From: Chrysaora quinquecirrha
Lineage: Eukaryota; Cnidaria; Scyphozoa; Semaeostomeae; Pelagiidae
Direction: 5' to 3'
Length of the DNA: 64,000 bases
Assembly (NCBI GenBank): GCA_014526335.1
Contig: JACTAT010000054.1
Location: 124,001 to 188,000 of the forward strand
The notes under the pieces are model-generated. The model ran no database searches and was not told the origin of the DNA. It saw nothing but the letters and a program-made list of their open reading frames with translations. The number at the start of each line of letters is the position of its first letter. The first letter of the stretch is position 1. Shown here in pieces: positions 21,497 to 34,000 of this stretch. The position numbers were made by a program, and so were the translations under genes.

Positions 21497-24400
21497 GTAA
21501 GTTTTTACCTATATGCTACCTTATATTTTTATTGATTTCTACTTCTCAGTAATATTTTTTAACTTCTTTCAGTTTATTGAGATTTATTCATTTCGATTAT
21601 TTTTTTTTTGCATTTTGATTTAATTTATCAAACTTCACAGATCAAATTCCGTCGAAATGATGTACACGCTTTTTTTTATAAGGAACCAACCTCAAGGCCT
21701 AGTTCTTAAAGTTACTTATTTTGGGGCCTCTTTTGAGGCATTTGTAGTTCAAAAAGTTCCTTAATAGTTCCTTAATTTTAACTGCACATACAGTGGTCTT
21801 AACAACAAAAGAGAGACATTAGCATGTGCGCAAAGCTCGAGACTACTCAAAAAAAACTTTGGATACATGCTTAACGTACAATTTATGTGATTTTCGACTG
21901 CAAATGAATGGAACTGGCTTTCTAATTCTTGATTATTTGCAGTGATAAAAGTATTCAACATTCAAAAGTTCCTTAATGATTTTCTCCTTAGTAGTATAAG
22001 TTCTTTAAATTTTCAGGCCTTCTACATGTAGGTTCCTTATAAAGTGGTTCCTTATAAAAAAAAGCGTGTAAGGCGCTATACTGTAGCGTTATTATTCCAG
22101 CTCTTCAAGAAAGCTTTAGACTTAAAAAGGAGCATGTCAGTTTTTAAGATATCCCACATCTTTCTGTGATTTCTAAGTAGCAAATTCTCATTAAGTTAAG
22201 ATACTATAATGTCTCAAATTTACTCAGTTTCTCATTCTCCATTATCACCCTCTCGGATGTTACCGGGCTGATTTTTTGAAGCGATCCATTCAAGAAGTCC
22301 GGAATCTTCATTTCATTTGTTGAGACCTAAATGTTTTATTCTTGAAATCCTTAGAACTTATTTGTTCTTATTTCGTTTTACAGGCTGATCACTCCGCTGT
22401 TATCTATGGCACACATTTTCCAAATCGCATCTTTGTTGGCTGCCTCCCACCGAAGGTAACAATCCAATTTTTGTAAATGCTAGCAAGGGCTATAGCCCGG
22501 CGGGGGTACTTCATTGTTCAAGAGACTAGACGTGCCGCCCAGTTTTTCCAAACCCACCCATGTCTACCGATAAATTATGTTTGTCGTGGTACCCATGTAT
22601 AGAAAAACAACGAAATTGTTTACCCATTTGTACCAATATCTCAAATGTTAATGCATGTCTAAAATGTTATATATATTTTGCTACCCATGTGTAGAGATTC
22701 GTTACGAAAAACCAACCAATGTGTAGGGAAACTGGCGCTGGAAAAGTTACCCATTTGGGTGGTACGTCTAGTATATTAAACAATAGAAGTACCCCCCGGG
22801 CCCGGCGGGGGCTATAGCCTAGAAAGCTGATTTTATTTGAAATTTTGATGTTGGACAATTTGAAATCTTTCCCTCAGGAATAGGGCATCAGGGCTCTTCA
22901 TCCTTCATATAAAAACTTCTTGCAATGGGTGGTGCCCTATCGTTGTTTTATCCAATGGGCGATTAATTTCCTGAAAAGGTGTGCGAAATACCATTTGAAA
23001 CTATAGATTTACAATTTGATTTCTTTGAATAGAAGAGAAGTCCCAGCGAAAGGATGTAAGAGTTTCCAAGAAGTGAATTGTCTCTCTTATTTCAAAGCTT
23101 GTAGCTATCATTTCATTCAAGCCATGACCATAAGCATGACAATGCCATAAGAAAGTTAATACAGTAGCAAGGAAAACTAAGAAAGCACATAAAACTATAA
23201 AAAACTACACCTTCGACTACGATTATTTTTTGAGTTGTACAAAACTTCAAAATTGCGATAAACAGCGGAGACATTTTTGGGCATACTTAAAAGCTTTTTT
23301 CGTCTGACACTCCTCAGAGTATAAACGTCAGAAACAGACCGAAACAATTGACGAAGAGGGACTTTATACCCAGATACGGCTAGAAATCCACCAATCAGAA
23401 AGAAAAGCTGAATATTTAATTGAGCTAGACTCAAATCAACCGATCACACTAAATTGGGACTAAAAAACCTTTACGAACCTCATGCTGAAGCGTGCTGAAG
23501 ATTCTGGAATTTCTAGCATTTTAAGCAATCTCTTTGAATGTTTTATTTTGCTTTTTAGGCAACTGCTCAAGATCTGGCAGATTTTTCTCTAACTTCGGAG
23601 TCGTTAGTGAAGCAAAAGTTGTACTTGATGAAAATGGCAATTCAAGAAGGTAAGATTAAAATACTTTAAAGCGATATACTCCTTTTTAAATAGGCTCGTG
23701 TAATTCAGACTTAAGAAGAGCTTTCTTTTTGAATAGGGGCAATCTGTTTTAGCTACGGTATCAGCTCTTCTGAACCATCTGCATCATCTGCAAATTATCT
23801 TGCAAACTTCTGAACCATCTAGGTTATTTAAATTTGACATTCCTTGAAGTTTGTTAGCTTTACCAGAATACACCTTAGGTCGGGTGCGACATTTTTCTGG
23901 AAGATGGTAGACATTTCCACTTTTCCAGTTAAGGAATCCTCATTGCGTGCAATAACTGGAATTACGGGCAATACGTGATTGCCTATATACATAAAAATAC
24001 GGAATTTTGCGAAACTTAACGTGTTTCTACTAGAATGTCATATCTGATTTTATAATAAGCATAAAACAGTGTCAGTTCTCGCAGAAAATTAAATAAGCGG
24101 GGGATCGTAATAAGAGCCAGGGGTTCTAAAATATTCAAAAAAATTATTAGAGGGCAGAGATGGAAATAGGGCACCAAAATGTAGGCAAGATGTTAGTTGA
24201 TGTCGGTCTTATGGGGTCTTATGTCACAATAAGTGAGGGTCTGTTATCATGGACCCTTTAGTATAGTTTTGTTTGTTACTTGTTTACCTATTGTGTTTTT
24301 ACCTGCAAGGGAACCTCTATATAAGGGGAAAGTGCTATTTTCCATTGTATGGAGGTGTACGCTGTGTGGAGGTTTGCTTGTATAAAGAAATGACCGTTGT

Positions 24401-26435
24401 GTTACTTTTGTTTTTTCAGGTTTGGCTTTGTTTCATTTGGTACTCAAGATGGCGTCAACGCTGTTCTTGGACAAGGGTCAATATTTTTTCTCGGCAAAAA
24501 GATCAATGTTGGACCAGCAGTAAAGAAGAAGGTCAGTTTGTATTTAAAACCTTTCCTTCTACTTTTTTCATTTGAAAGTTGTTTAGAGATAGTTTGTTGT
24601 TTGTTCCTTAGTTAGTTAAGAAGTTAGTTTCTTAGTTAATTAGATATTTAGTTAGTAAGTTGGTTTGTTAGAAAGTTAGTTATTTTTTTCATAGGTTAGT
24701 TAGACAGGTAGTTTAGCTAGTTTGTTGGATATTTAGCTAGTTCGTTGGTTTTTTGTTAATTAATTACTTAGTTAATCAATGAGCTAAGCTATGCAGTTAC
24801 TTGTTTGTTAGTTTATGTCACATGGTTAGTTAGTTAGTTAGTAAGTTAGTTAACTGTCTGTGTATCAAGCATTAACATTATATTTCATTTTCAGTTTGTA
24901 GACGACGTGAAAGGAAAACCTGCAACTTTAGTTTTCGACCAAGAAACATTGAAAGCAGGAGGAAAATCAAGAGTTACTTATCAGCCCATAAACCAGACTC
25001 CAGCAACAACTGCAGCACTCCCTATGTACCCTGAGGTAAGAAGTCTTTTTAAAATACCATAGATCTTTAGAGCCCTTGTGTTGCAATGGAAATCTCGTAC
25101 CCTTTTCGGTGCAATGAGACAGATTAGAGATTTATTCGACAGACGTTTAAAGATGTCTGCTAAAACAGAAGTTTGTCCAGGGGATTTCTTTAAAAACGAT
25201 CAGATTTTCAACAAGAGAGTACGAGATCTCCAGGTAGTGAAATGCCCCTTGCTTTAAGACGTCTGATAAACGGTAGGCTGGGGAATGCAATAGCAAATTT
25301 TGATTGAGCCAGCTCCAGAGGATTCAGGAAATTTCTGTATAAGACGCACCTAACCGTTTACATTCAAATTGGTTGGTTGCTCGATGCCAAATGATTTTTT
25401 CGATTGATCTAACAGCTTGCCTTGATACTGGCAACTTTTACAAAATTTAATCATATTGACTACGATTTAATGTACGGAGTTAGTTTGACGTCACTTTCGT
25501 TTATTTGTGGTCTCGATTTGACGATGGTCTCGCCTAAACGAGGTGCAGTTACAGTTAAGATTAAATTATCCCTCACTTTACGATAAGAACGTTTTGAAGT
25601 ACCACAAGGATCATGTCTGAGCCCTTTGCTTAATCTTTCCAAGGAGTACTAGTAAAATTCTCCCTTTTAATCTTTGTTTTTAATCCTTTTTAGGTCACTC
25701 AGCAATGTTGTAAAACATCATATGTGTGCCCACCGTTACTTCCATCATACAACACGATTGCACAGCCGACCATTTTTCCAGCTCCCATTTCGACAAAGCA
25801 GCTCAACTATAGCCCTGAAATCGAAGCCTTATTACACCCAAGCGCTTTTCAAACGCCCTTTGGTTGTTATTCGACATACAGCTCGTCTTCAGTGCCGTTA
25901 ACAACAAACACACCATGCTACTCTGGACCTGTTCTATACCCTAATAGCCAATCGAATACAAAGCTTTCAGTTACGTCAGCTACTAATGGAAACCATCGAA
26001 CATCACCTCCGCAAATCGCACAACAAAACTTTGTAAGTCTAACTTGAATGAAAATTTCGAATATTTCTTCTTCATTACTTTTGATCTGGATTGCACGTAT
26101 TGTCAATAAGCGCAAAAAAAATAACCAGTGCACAAATCAAAGTTTCTTAATTTTTGCTCAAATTTCGAGTTACTTATGTTCAAAGATATTTCCGCTGTTC
26201 AAAAATGGCTTCTGTAGTTTCTCTTAAAATGTTTCTTATAAAGAAGCGGGTGTAGTTTTATACCTGTTATTCTGTACAATTGTAAATTCAATAGTTTTGT
26301 CAATTTAAATTCATTGTCTTCTTAATTTTGTTTCATCTTTTATTTCAGACGCCTTACTATAAAAGAAAAACTGCTACCACAAACGTTAAATTCGTACCTG
26401 TTGGTTTGGCAACAGATTTACCGCGGAATATTTAG
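21485..26435 (+). CDS. BOLL: Boule/DAZ-family RNA-binding protein (7 exons, complete)
   Basis: A germline RNA-binding protein with one RRM. Boule proteins bind mRNA 3' UTRs in the cytoplasm and promote translation in meiotic germ cells. Exons: 21485-21496, 22384-22455, 23559-23649, 24420-24531, 24895-25035, 25694-26032, 26349-26435 (TAG). Allowing for one missing base in exon 3, the total is about 284 residues; human BOLL has 283. The RRM opens with YGTHFPNRIFVGCLP (RNP2 = IFVGCL) and RNP1 is RFGFVSF; NVGPAVKKK matches the family's NIGPAIRKQ. The C-terminal half is rich in Pro, Ser, Thr, Tyr and Gln, as usual for the DAZ region. The start at 21485 has a strong AACCATGG context and joins in phase. 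Exon 3 has a T5 run where six Ts are needed, a probable sequencing error. Boule rather than Dazl is chosen because only boule is found in invertebrates. Confidence 0.88.
21665..22068. repeat. 404-bp MITE with TA target duplication
   Basis: Inverted ends CACGCTTTTTTTTATAAGG / CCTTATAAAAAAAAGCGTG flanked by TA on both sides, in boule intron 1. Nearly the same element in reverse orientation occurs at 45410-45811. The TA duplication suits a Tc1/mariner-type non-autonomous element. Confidence 0.85.
22384..22455 (+). CDS. BOLL: Boule exon 2: RNP2
   Basis: 24 codons between TTTTACAG and AAG|GTAACA, encoding YGTHFPNRIFVGCLPPK. The PNRIFVG string is diagnostic of the DAZ family. Confidence 0.92.
22502..22797. 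repeat. 296-bp MITE (GGGGGTACTTC ends)
   Basis: Left GGGGGTACTTCATTGTT pairs with right AACAATAGAAGTACCCCCC. Outside it GGCTATAGCCCGGC and CCCGGCGGGGGCTATAGCC repeat in direct orientation. Relatives: 10055, 29081 and 30886. Confidence 0.8.
23264..23410. repeat. Palindromic repeat family (GATAAACAGCGG)
   Basis: GCGATAAACAGCGGAGACAT followed by CAGAAACAGACCGAAACAAT. The same text returns at 29448-29590, 45270-45405 and 45830-45915. Confidence 0.6.
23559..23649 (+). CDS. BOLL: Boule exon 3: RRM core, one base short
   Basis: Acceptor CTTTTTAG, donor AAG|GTAAGA. Encodes ATAQDLADF, then after a one-base slip SNFGVVSEAKVVLDENGNS. The break is in a T5 run near 23581-23585. Exon phases on both sides agree only with 92 bp, so I take the 91-bp length as a base-calling error. 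Confidence 0.85.
23875..23960. repeat. MITE fragment (GGTCTGGGTCGG family)
   Basis: GGTGCGACATTTTTCTGGAAG and TGGTAGACAT match the left part of the element at 14468. Confidence 0.6.
24420..24531 (+). CDS. BOLL: Boule exon 4: RNP1
   Basis: From TTTTTTCAG to AAG|GTCAGT. Encodes RFGFVSFGTQDGVNAVLGQ and KINVGPAVKKK, the end of the RRM. Confidence 0.92.
24605..24855. repeat. Imperfect (TTAG)n microsatellite
   Basis: Degenerate GTTAGTTAGT-type repeats between boule exons 4 and 5. Confidence 0.85.
24895..25035 (+). CDS. BOLL: Boule exon 5
   Basis: 47 codons from TTTTCAG to GAG|GTAAGA, a low-complexity linker ending TAALPMYPE, in phase with its neighbours. Confidence 0.88.
25063..25250. repeat. 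MITE-like element (ATCTCGTAC family)
   Basis: Left GGAAATCTCGTACCC and right AGAGTACGAGATCTCC with GAAATGCCCC form an imperfect inverted repeat like that at 16830-17110. Confidence 0.55.
25694..26032 (+). CDS. BOLL: Boule exon 6: DAZ-like region
   Basis: 113 codons from TTTTTAG to TTT|GTAAGT. Rich in Pro, Ser, Thr, Tyr and Asn with repeated PxI/P blocks such as YNTIAQPTIFPAPIS; the expected low-complexity tail. Confidence 0.9.
26349..26435 (+). CDS. BOLL: Boule last exon
   Basis: From TATTTCAG to the TAG stop at 26433-26435. Encodes PYYKRKTATTNVKFVPVG. Followed by AT-rich sequence with no perfect AATAAA nearby. Confidence 0.87.
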   Translation, partial: TPYYKRKTATTNVKFVPVGLATDLPRNI

Positions 26436-26979
26436 AACAAACATTTAGATTTTCTGAAATTATTATTATTATTAGGACGCTTGTATTTAGTAATTTATTT
26501 AGTAACAGTTCTACAACTTTTATTTATCAAATTAGACTAGATTTCAAGTTATTATCGTTGATTTTAATCATTCGCCACTATTTCGGACTAATAACAGTTC
26601 GTGACAATTTTGTATAAAATGGAGTTTCTAAAAACACGAGATTCAGCAAAAGAATTTGAAACTTGTTTGAATGCCCTAAGATACTACTAGAATACACATA
26701 TTTTCTTTTAGTATTTTCGATTTCATGACAATAGAACAGGAGAAGATACTGTATGCTCCTATAAGACCCTAGTCAAACGCCCAAACATTGTTTGTCAAAC
26801 ATTTTAAATTTGATTATCAAGCAAAATGTTTTACGATATGGTGACGTTGCAAAACATTGTTTGTCAAACATTTTTTGCATGCATCAAGCAGAACGTGTTT
26901 CTAAACTTTTTCAAAAACATTGTTCAACAAATTTTGCTTGCCAAGAAATGTTTCGTGACATGGCTGGTCAAACGTTCAA
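26436..26979. other. Boule 3' flank and MITE running into gap 2
   Basis: 26436-26760 is plain AT-rich sequence. From about 26770 the text CCCTAGTCAAACG plus repeats of AACATTGTTTGTCAAACATTT resembles the MITE at 10817-11099; its right end is lost in the gap. Confidence 0.5.
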
Positions 26980-27479
26980 NNNNNNNNNNNNNNNNNNNNN
27001 NNNNNNNNNNNNNNNNNNNNNNNNNNNNNNNNNNNNNNNNNNNNNNNNNNNNNNNNNNNNNNNNNNNNNNNNNNNNNNNNNNNNNNNNNNNNNNNNNNNN
27101 NNNNNNNNNNNNNNNNNNNNNNNNNNNNNNNNNNNNNNNNNNNNNNNNNNNNNNNNNNNNNNNNNNNNNNNNNNNNNNNNNNNNNNNNNNNNNNNNNNNN
27201 NNNNNNNNNNNNNNNNNNNNNNNNNNNNNNNNNNNNNNNNNNNNNNNNNNNNNNNNNNNNNNNNNNNNNNNNNNNNNNNNNNNNNNNNNNNNNNNNNNNN
27301 NNNNNNNNNNNNNNNNNNNNNNNNNNNNNNNNNNNNNNNNNNNNNNNNNNNNNNNNNNNNNNNNNNNNNNNNNNNNNNNNNNNNNNNNNNNNNNNNNNNN
27401 NNNNNNNNNNNNNNNNNNNNNNNNNNNNNNNNNNNNNNNNNNNNNNNNNNNNNNNNNNNNNNNNNNNNNNNNNNNNNNN
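26980..27479. other. Assembly gap (500 N)
   Basis: Placeholder gap. The first HERC2-like exons must lie here, as only about 1.4 kb separates the boule stop from the first visible HERC2 exon. Confidence 0.99.
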
Positions 27480-27810
27480 CTATATCTTTAAATTCTGGAA
27501 CCTTTTATAATTTCCAAAAAGGTCTGCTGTGGACAAACTATCTTGACCACTTAGCCAAATGTGTGATGAGGCCCCTTGCAGTACTGTATTGTTTCAAAAA
27601 GTTTTTGAAACTTTGTCATTCTTTCAGTACAGCCCAGTTGGGAGGGGGTCTCTGGCAAGGTAAAAGGACCAGCTATCAGCTGTGAAAGGGGCCGACAAAA
27701 ATTGAAATCCTCCTTTGCTTCCTCCTCCCAAGCCAGATATGATTAGATTATCCAGACATGTGCTACCTCCCAACAGTCCTAGGTTGTTTAACTTTCTCTT
27801 CCTTTTTCAG

Positions 27811-28068
27811 AGACAAAGATCAGTCTTCTGTCTATACTGAACTTGCAAGGACTGGCATACGCACAATGCTGTCTTTTGCGTTTCAAATAGTTGAAAGAGC
27901 ATGGAGCAGAGGACAGGATATTGATATCTGCAGTGCACTATTGACTGAAGCAATTGATACTCTACAGAAGTTACCAGAAGCTTTGTTGTTTCAAGAAGGA
28001 GATTCAGCACCTCTTTGGAATGAGGTTTTAGAAAGAGCATCAACATTTTTGGAAAATGCAGTTCTTGG
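27811..28068 (+). CDS. HERC2: HERC2-like exon: N-terminal helical region
   Basis: Acceptor CTTTTTCAG, donor TGG|GTAAAT. Encodes DKDQSSVYTELARTGIRTML and then LPEALLF and WNEVLERASTFLENAV; human HERC2 has LPEASLF and WLEVVERATRFLRSVV at the same place. Confidence 0.88.
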
Positions 28069-31000
28069 GTAAATTTTAAGGATAGATTTTGTGGTTTGAA
28101 CTTGATCTATAACTCTAAGATTCAAGAACTCCCAAAATTTAACAAAATGCAGTTTGTAGATTTTTCTATCATGCTTACACTATTACAGGCAGCATACCTG
28201 GTGTAGCCCCAGGTAGCTAGATTTCTTTTGGAAACAATTTGCCAGCAGCAACCTTGGACTTGGTAGATAAAGGCCTTTCCATTCACCGATTTCTCAGAAA
28301 CTAGACAAGCCATTTACTCAAAGGCACCAGAACCAAGGAATTGGGGCACAAGGGGGCAGCGGGACAGAAGCAACAAATTCAGGGCAAAAGAAAGGACAAT
28401 CAAAGAATTTCACAATATGCACGAGAACAATGGGGGACTTGCCTTTGCTGCCCCCATGCCTCCAGCACCCCTGCACTAACTTAGACTTTGTTGGCAACTA
28501 AGTGGGTAAAAAGGATATTAGGTAGTTATTTTGTTAGTTATTCATAAGTTTGTTGGTTGTTAGTTAGTCTTTTTTTACTCTGTGGCACATTTCAGACATT
28601 TCTGTTAGGTTCAATGTGATTTTGGCATCATGGGTCATTATCCATGTTTTAACAATAGAATGCTTACCACAGGTGCAGGCAAGGTTGAAAAGTTGCTGAT
28701 GTTAAACCTTTTTCACAATGTTGCACTTGCTTGCTGCTGTAGATTGCTCCAGCCACATGGAAAGTGTTAGCTTTAGCTGTAGGCAGTGTCACAGGTTAGG
28801 GTCAAATAGGAAGTTAGGCTTCACTGATAATTTTCCTTTGCAGGTTGGAAGGTCATAACATCCCAGAAGAAGATCGAAAAAAGGCTCTTGTCTTGTTGTT
28901 TGAAATAGCTTTCCAATATGGTAGTTTGCATCAAATCTTACATGTCATCATAATTACAATGAAACTATCAATGCTTGATGGAGATGCAAAACTGACTTCT
29001 GCTCCACTTGGAAATATCATGAAAAGAATTAAGAAGTTGATGAAGAATGTTAGTCCAGTGACTAGCTGGGATGAAAACGTGGGGGTACTTAGTATAATTT
29101 GGGTACGGGTACGTGCCGCCCATATGGGTGGGTTTTTGGCCCTGAAATTCTCTAAACATGGGTATGATTTTAACCAAAACCCCATCAAAGTGGGTGGCAA
29201 ATTGAAGAAAAGCCGAAAGTTTAACTTTAATTCGGTCAGAAAAGTGGCAAAATCGCCCCAAAGATGTTCATAGTACAATATCAAGCAATAATAAGGTCTA
29301 CAAAATCTTATTATTCTCATATTCCTCTTATTTTTACTCATAAAATAGGGTCTGTTTCTGCAAAGGTTTACATTATAAGTGGGTGGGTTTCCGAAATCTG
29401 GGCGGCACATCCCCGTCCATTCATAAGTCATGTACCCCCAGGAACACTCCTCGGTGTATAAACTTCAGGAACAGACCGAAACAATAAACTAAGGTGGAAC
29501 TTATACCCAGATGCGGCTCATTCTGCCATAGGACAACATTTACTAGATCACCTGCCCGAAAATGTTTCCGCTGTTTATCGCTACAGACCCTATTCATACT
29601 GTACTTTAATCACCGGGTCAATTAAGCCCTTCTTAAGTGCGTGAAGAGAATGGATATCTTTTTTAGATGTTGAAACACTGCACAGCATGTCCTAGCGCTT
29701 GTTTTCTTAATATTACAAGCATACAAGCTTCCCAATACTATAAAGGCTTTGACCACAAAAACTGAAGTAGGTGAAACTTTTACACCAACTGGGTCTAAAT
29801 CCTTGTAAAATTGTGAACTTTGAACGCTCGTAGCTAAAAACGATAATACCAGCGCTGAGAAAGTAAAACCTCGCACTAGACTAAATTTTGGGTGCTTTAT
29901 ACGATTTTTGCATATAAAATTTGATATCTCTTGATTTGGAGAAATTCAAATTCTACCCAATCGTTCTATAGCGTACCAATCAACTTTTCCATGTAGCTAC
30001 CGACCCTATTCATCCTGTACTTTAATGGCCGCGTCAAGTAAAGTCTTCTTAAGTCTGTTAAGAGAATTGATATCTTTATCGATGTGCTTGAAACACTGTA
30101 CAGCATTACTATGTGCTTTCGAATACATTAATAACGAAATTTCCGCACAGAAAAATTTCGGACAAATAACTTTCGGACCCTTTTCTCGGAGCATTTCTGA
30201 AATTTCTGTTTTTCAGTTAAACAACAATATTTACCACTGCATTATCATAGATTTCGAAATTTTGCGTCCAGTTATAAAGGGAAATGGGGTGTCACAATTT
30301 TTAGAAAGCATATCCATGAACAAAAATAGTCAGATAAAGTGGAAAAGTTTTCAGGAAATGTTAAATCGTTTGGACGGTTTAATTTTCGCAACAGACCCTT
30401 TCTTGTCCGAAAATTTGATCGTCCGAAACTTTTCAATTTTAATGTATTGTCACATTAGTAACATCTGGCCGAAAATTGTAATTCAATCTCGTTGTTTTCA
30501 ACTTTGTCTTTCCTTTTACCATACAGAATGAACCACAAGGATCAGATTTGCCTGCAGCCACTAACATTAACTCCATGACGTTGCAAGATTCGACAGGCAT
30601 ATCCGCAGCAGAAGACGCTGAATGTGATCTGCAAGCTGTATGCCTTGTAATTCTAAGCTACCTGAACAATTTGGCAAATGTATACAAATCAACTCCACAA
30701 GGAGTCGAAGAGAAGGATACTGTTGAGGTTAGTTTGTCTTGTCTTTTTGTGAAGCAAAATTTAATAAAAGTCTGTTAACATTTTCACGTAATCTTTTTAA
30801 CATATGATGACACACTAGCGAATCTATACGCACTTCTATTGTGGATACACACTACTGTAGTGGTATTTTATGCATACTTTGATCCTCGGGGGGTACTTGA
30901 CAAGGATCGGAACGTGCCGCCCAAGCAACATAATACCTACCCATATTTATACCAAGTTTTAAAAAATATATATACCCAAAACCATACGAAAATAGCTAGA

Positions 31001-34000
31001 AATCGATACTCTTATTTGTACCAATTTTCAGAAAAACGATACCCTTTTGGGCGGCATGTCCCCAGCACCCAAAATATCTTAAGAACCCCCTGGGATTATG
31101 ATGGATACGCACTTCTGTGTTGGGTTATTATGCTTAATTTGTGAGTTATTATGATGTTGTGGTATTTTTTGTGTGCTGTGGTTGATGATCACTATTTTGT
31201 CCGATTATTTGGTGGTATTTTTCAAAAAATTGCAACAATGATATTGTTTTTCATGTTTTTTTAGGATGATGGGTTCAAGTATGGACTGGTATTTTGGGGT
31301 GGACAACAATGCCCTTCACTGCCTAAATTGCCAACTGCTTGCGCAACATCTGTGGAGATACCAATTAAACAGATCTGTCTTACTGAAAGCATTATGATTA
31401 TTCTAACTCATTGCCAGAAGATGTACGCCTTTCAAGTCACAACTAATGGTCTGGTAGGTGAATCGATTATTTGAATGTATTTAGGGTCAGGAATAAGGCA
31501 ATAAAAAGGCGACGTTATAAATAAACTGTAATGAACTCATCTATTTACAACACAACCTACATATCTCTTACTTCTAACATTCTGCAAGCTCGTGCTCGTC
31601 TACATGAATTCTAATCTGAGCGTGACTCTTAGGTCAAACTGAAACCTTTACAAGTCAACGTTACATTTGCATCTTACTTTTACTTTTCAATACACGTGAC
31701 CTTCACAATACACTCCCCAGGTTGATTACAAAGCTAATCAACTAATACAAGTTGATAAAAGATAAAAGTAACATTAAACTTCAACATAAAAGAATCAGAT
31801 ACAACAGTAATCATGAAATTAACTAACATTATTTATTCTTCTAGATAACTCACCCACAACTGCTGCGCTGCGCCGGGGCCTAGAAGATAAAGGGTCGCTT
31901 ACACTGACGCCGGGGTTGTCCTTAACCTTATGCGCTTGCTTTGCCTTGGTCTCATCGTCAGATAACTGCATTGACAATGATGAAGATACTTCAACTGGAA
32001 TAAGATGCTTAATAGAACGTGTAAAAACCTTTATACCTTTCTCAGTGGGCACCTGTACCTTGGCTATCCGAATGTTTCCATCTTTTCCACGAATCAACTC
32101 AGTGACTCTTGATAGTTTCCAAAAGGATCGTTTCTTCTGGTCGTCTACTAAAATGACAATATCACCTACAGATATCAAAGGTTTATCATTAATTTGCCTT
32201 ACCTTATAAGCTTCCATAAGACCCGATAAATATTCTCTTTTCCATCTCTTGCTGAACTCTGATAAGAGATAACGCTGATACTTTGCTCGTTTAGACAAGG
32301 TCTCGTACGTAGTGATAATTTCGTAATGTCTGTCTTCAGGCCTTTGAAACAGATTCCTTCCATTTATCATATGCGACGGAGTTAATGGGTATGAAACACC
32401 GTCAACGTCGTCATGAACATACGTGAGGGGCCTCGCATTGACAACTCCCTCAATTTCGACTAGAATAGTAGCAAGCTCAAAGTAACTAAGCATTGCTCTG
32501 CCAACAATCTTCACTAGGCAGCGTTTCACGCTTCTTACCATGCGTTCCCAAATACCACCTTGCCAGGGACTTCTTTCTGCAATGAATTTCCACTGGACAC
32601 CCTTTAAAGAAAGAAATTCATTTAGTCTCGGACATCTTAAGAGCGTCCTAATCTCTTTGGACATTGCTCGAAAGGTTTTAGCATTATCAGACAGAAAGGT
32701 AGCAGGAAGACCTCTTCGTGCGGTAAACCTGCGAAACGCTCTAATGAAAGATTCGAGATCTAAGGATTCAACCAATTCTAAATGGACGCCACGACTTGTG
32801 GCACAAGTGAAAAGGCAAATATAACATTTACGTTCAGGTCTCCCTGGGAGTTCCTTAACAATAAGAGGCCCTGCGAAGTCTACCCCTACATGCGTAAACG
32901 GGGCACAGTCATCAACCCTCTCTATAGGAAGCTCTGGTGTGACATTAAACTTAAACGGAAGACCTTCTAACTTCTTGCAAGTGACACACCTTCTAACTTG
33001 CTTCTTGATTAACTCTCTGCCTCTCAGAATCCAATACTTTTGTCTGGTGTAATTCAACGTCTCTCTCACTCCATCATGCATTACCTGAACATGAGCTTCC
33101 CTGCTCACTAATTCTGAATAGAAACTATTTGAGGGTAACAATATCGGCCGTTTTGCAGACTCTGGAATAGAAGCATTCGTTAACCGTGACCGACACCTTA
33201 ACACACCATGATCGTCAACGAATAGATTAAACTGATTCACTTTCAAAGGGACTTTCTTACTCTTAGTAGATTTTGCTTCTATGAACTCGAGCTCTTCATG
33301 AAAGGCCTCCCTTTGAATGTCCTTTACAAGAATCCGTTCTGCATATTCCATTTCATCGACGCTAATTGTTTCGCCCTTTTGCAAAGAATTGTCTTTGCGT
33401 ACAGAAGCCTTGATGTTGTTTACAAACCGTAATACCCATCCAATAGTCTTTAGCAGTTTCGACTTGCTGCTAAATCGTTTGGTGTCTACTATGTTAGTGA
33501 GAGATGCTTGTTGCTCAACCGAACTTACCATAGCATGTGTAATACTAGGAGGATTTGAGATCTCTTCAACGATAGCTGTACTTTCTTCAAAATTGCCTAC
33601 CTCGCCGAACTTAGGCCATTCCTGTGGAGGTAACTTGAGGAAGTTGGGCCCTTCCCACCATAATGGATTGTTGCTAAAATCCTTTCCATATTTACCACGT
33701 GAAGGCATATCTGCGGGATTAAGAACCCCAGGGCAAAAGCACCAATCCTCCCGAGACGACAGAGCTAGGATACCGTCTACCCTACGTCGCACGAATATTT
33801 TCCACGATCTGTTCTTCGTTATCCAATAAAGAGTGACTGCTGAATCCACCCAGTAATACGTTTTGATTGGTTCTGCCATGTTCAACTCATCTTGTAATAC
33901 ACTGCGCACTGTGTCGACTAACTTAGCCATCAAAGCTGCCCTATTAATTCAAGTCTTGGGATACTTTGCTTCTGTATAGGAGTAACCTTAGCCTTAGATG

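Noticed and set aside
28844..29273. Reading the HERC2-like exon on through to 29273
   Set aside because: Beyond 29084 the frame is MITE sequence shared with other loci and diverges from HERC2.
30025..30531. 168-codon plus-strand frame just before a HERC2-like acceptor
   Set aside because: It begins inside a diverged direct repeat (copies at 29581 and 29998), matches no part of HERC2, and flanking exon phases already fit without it.
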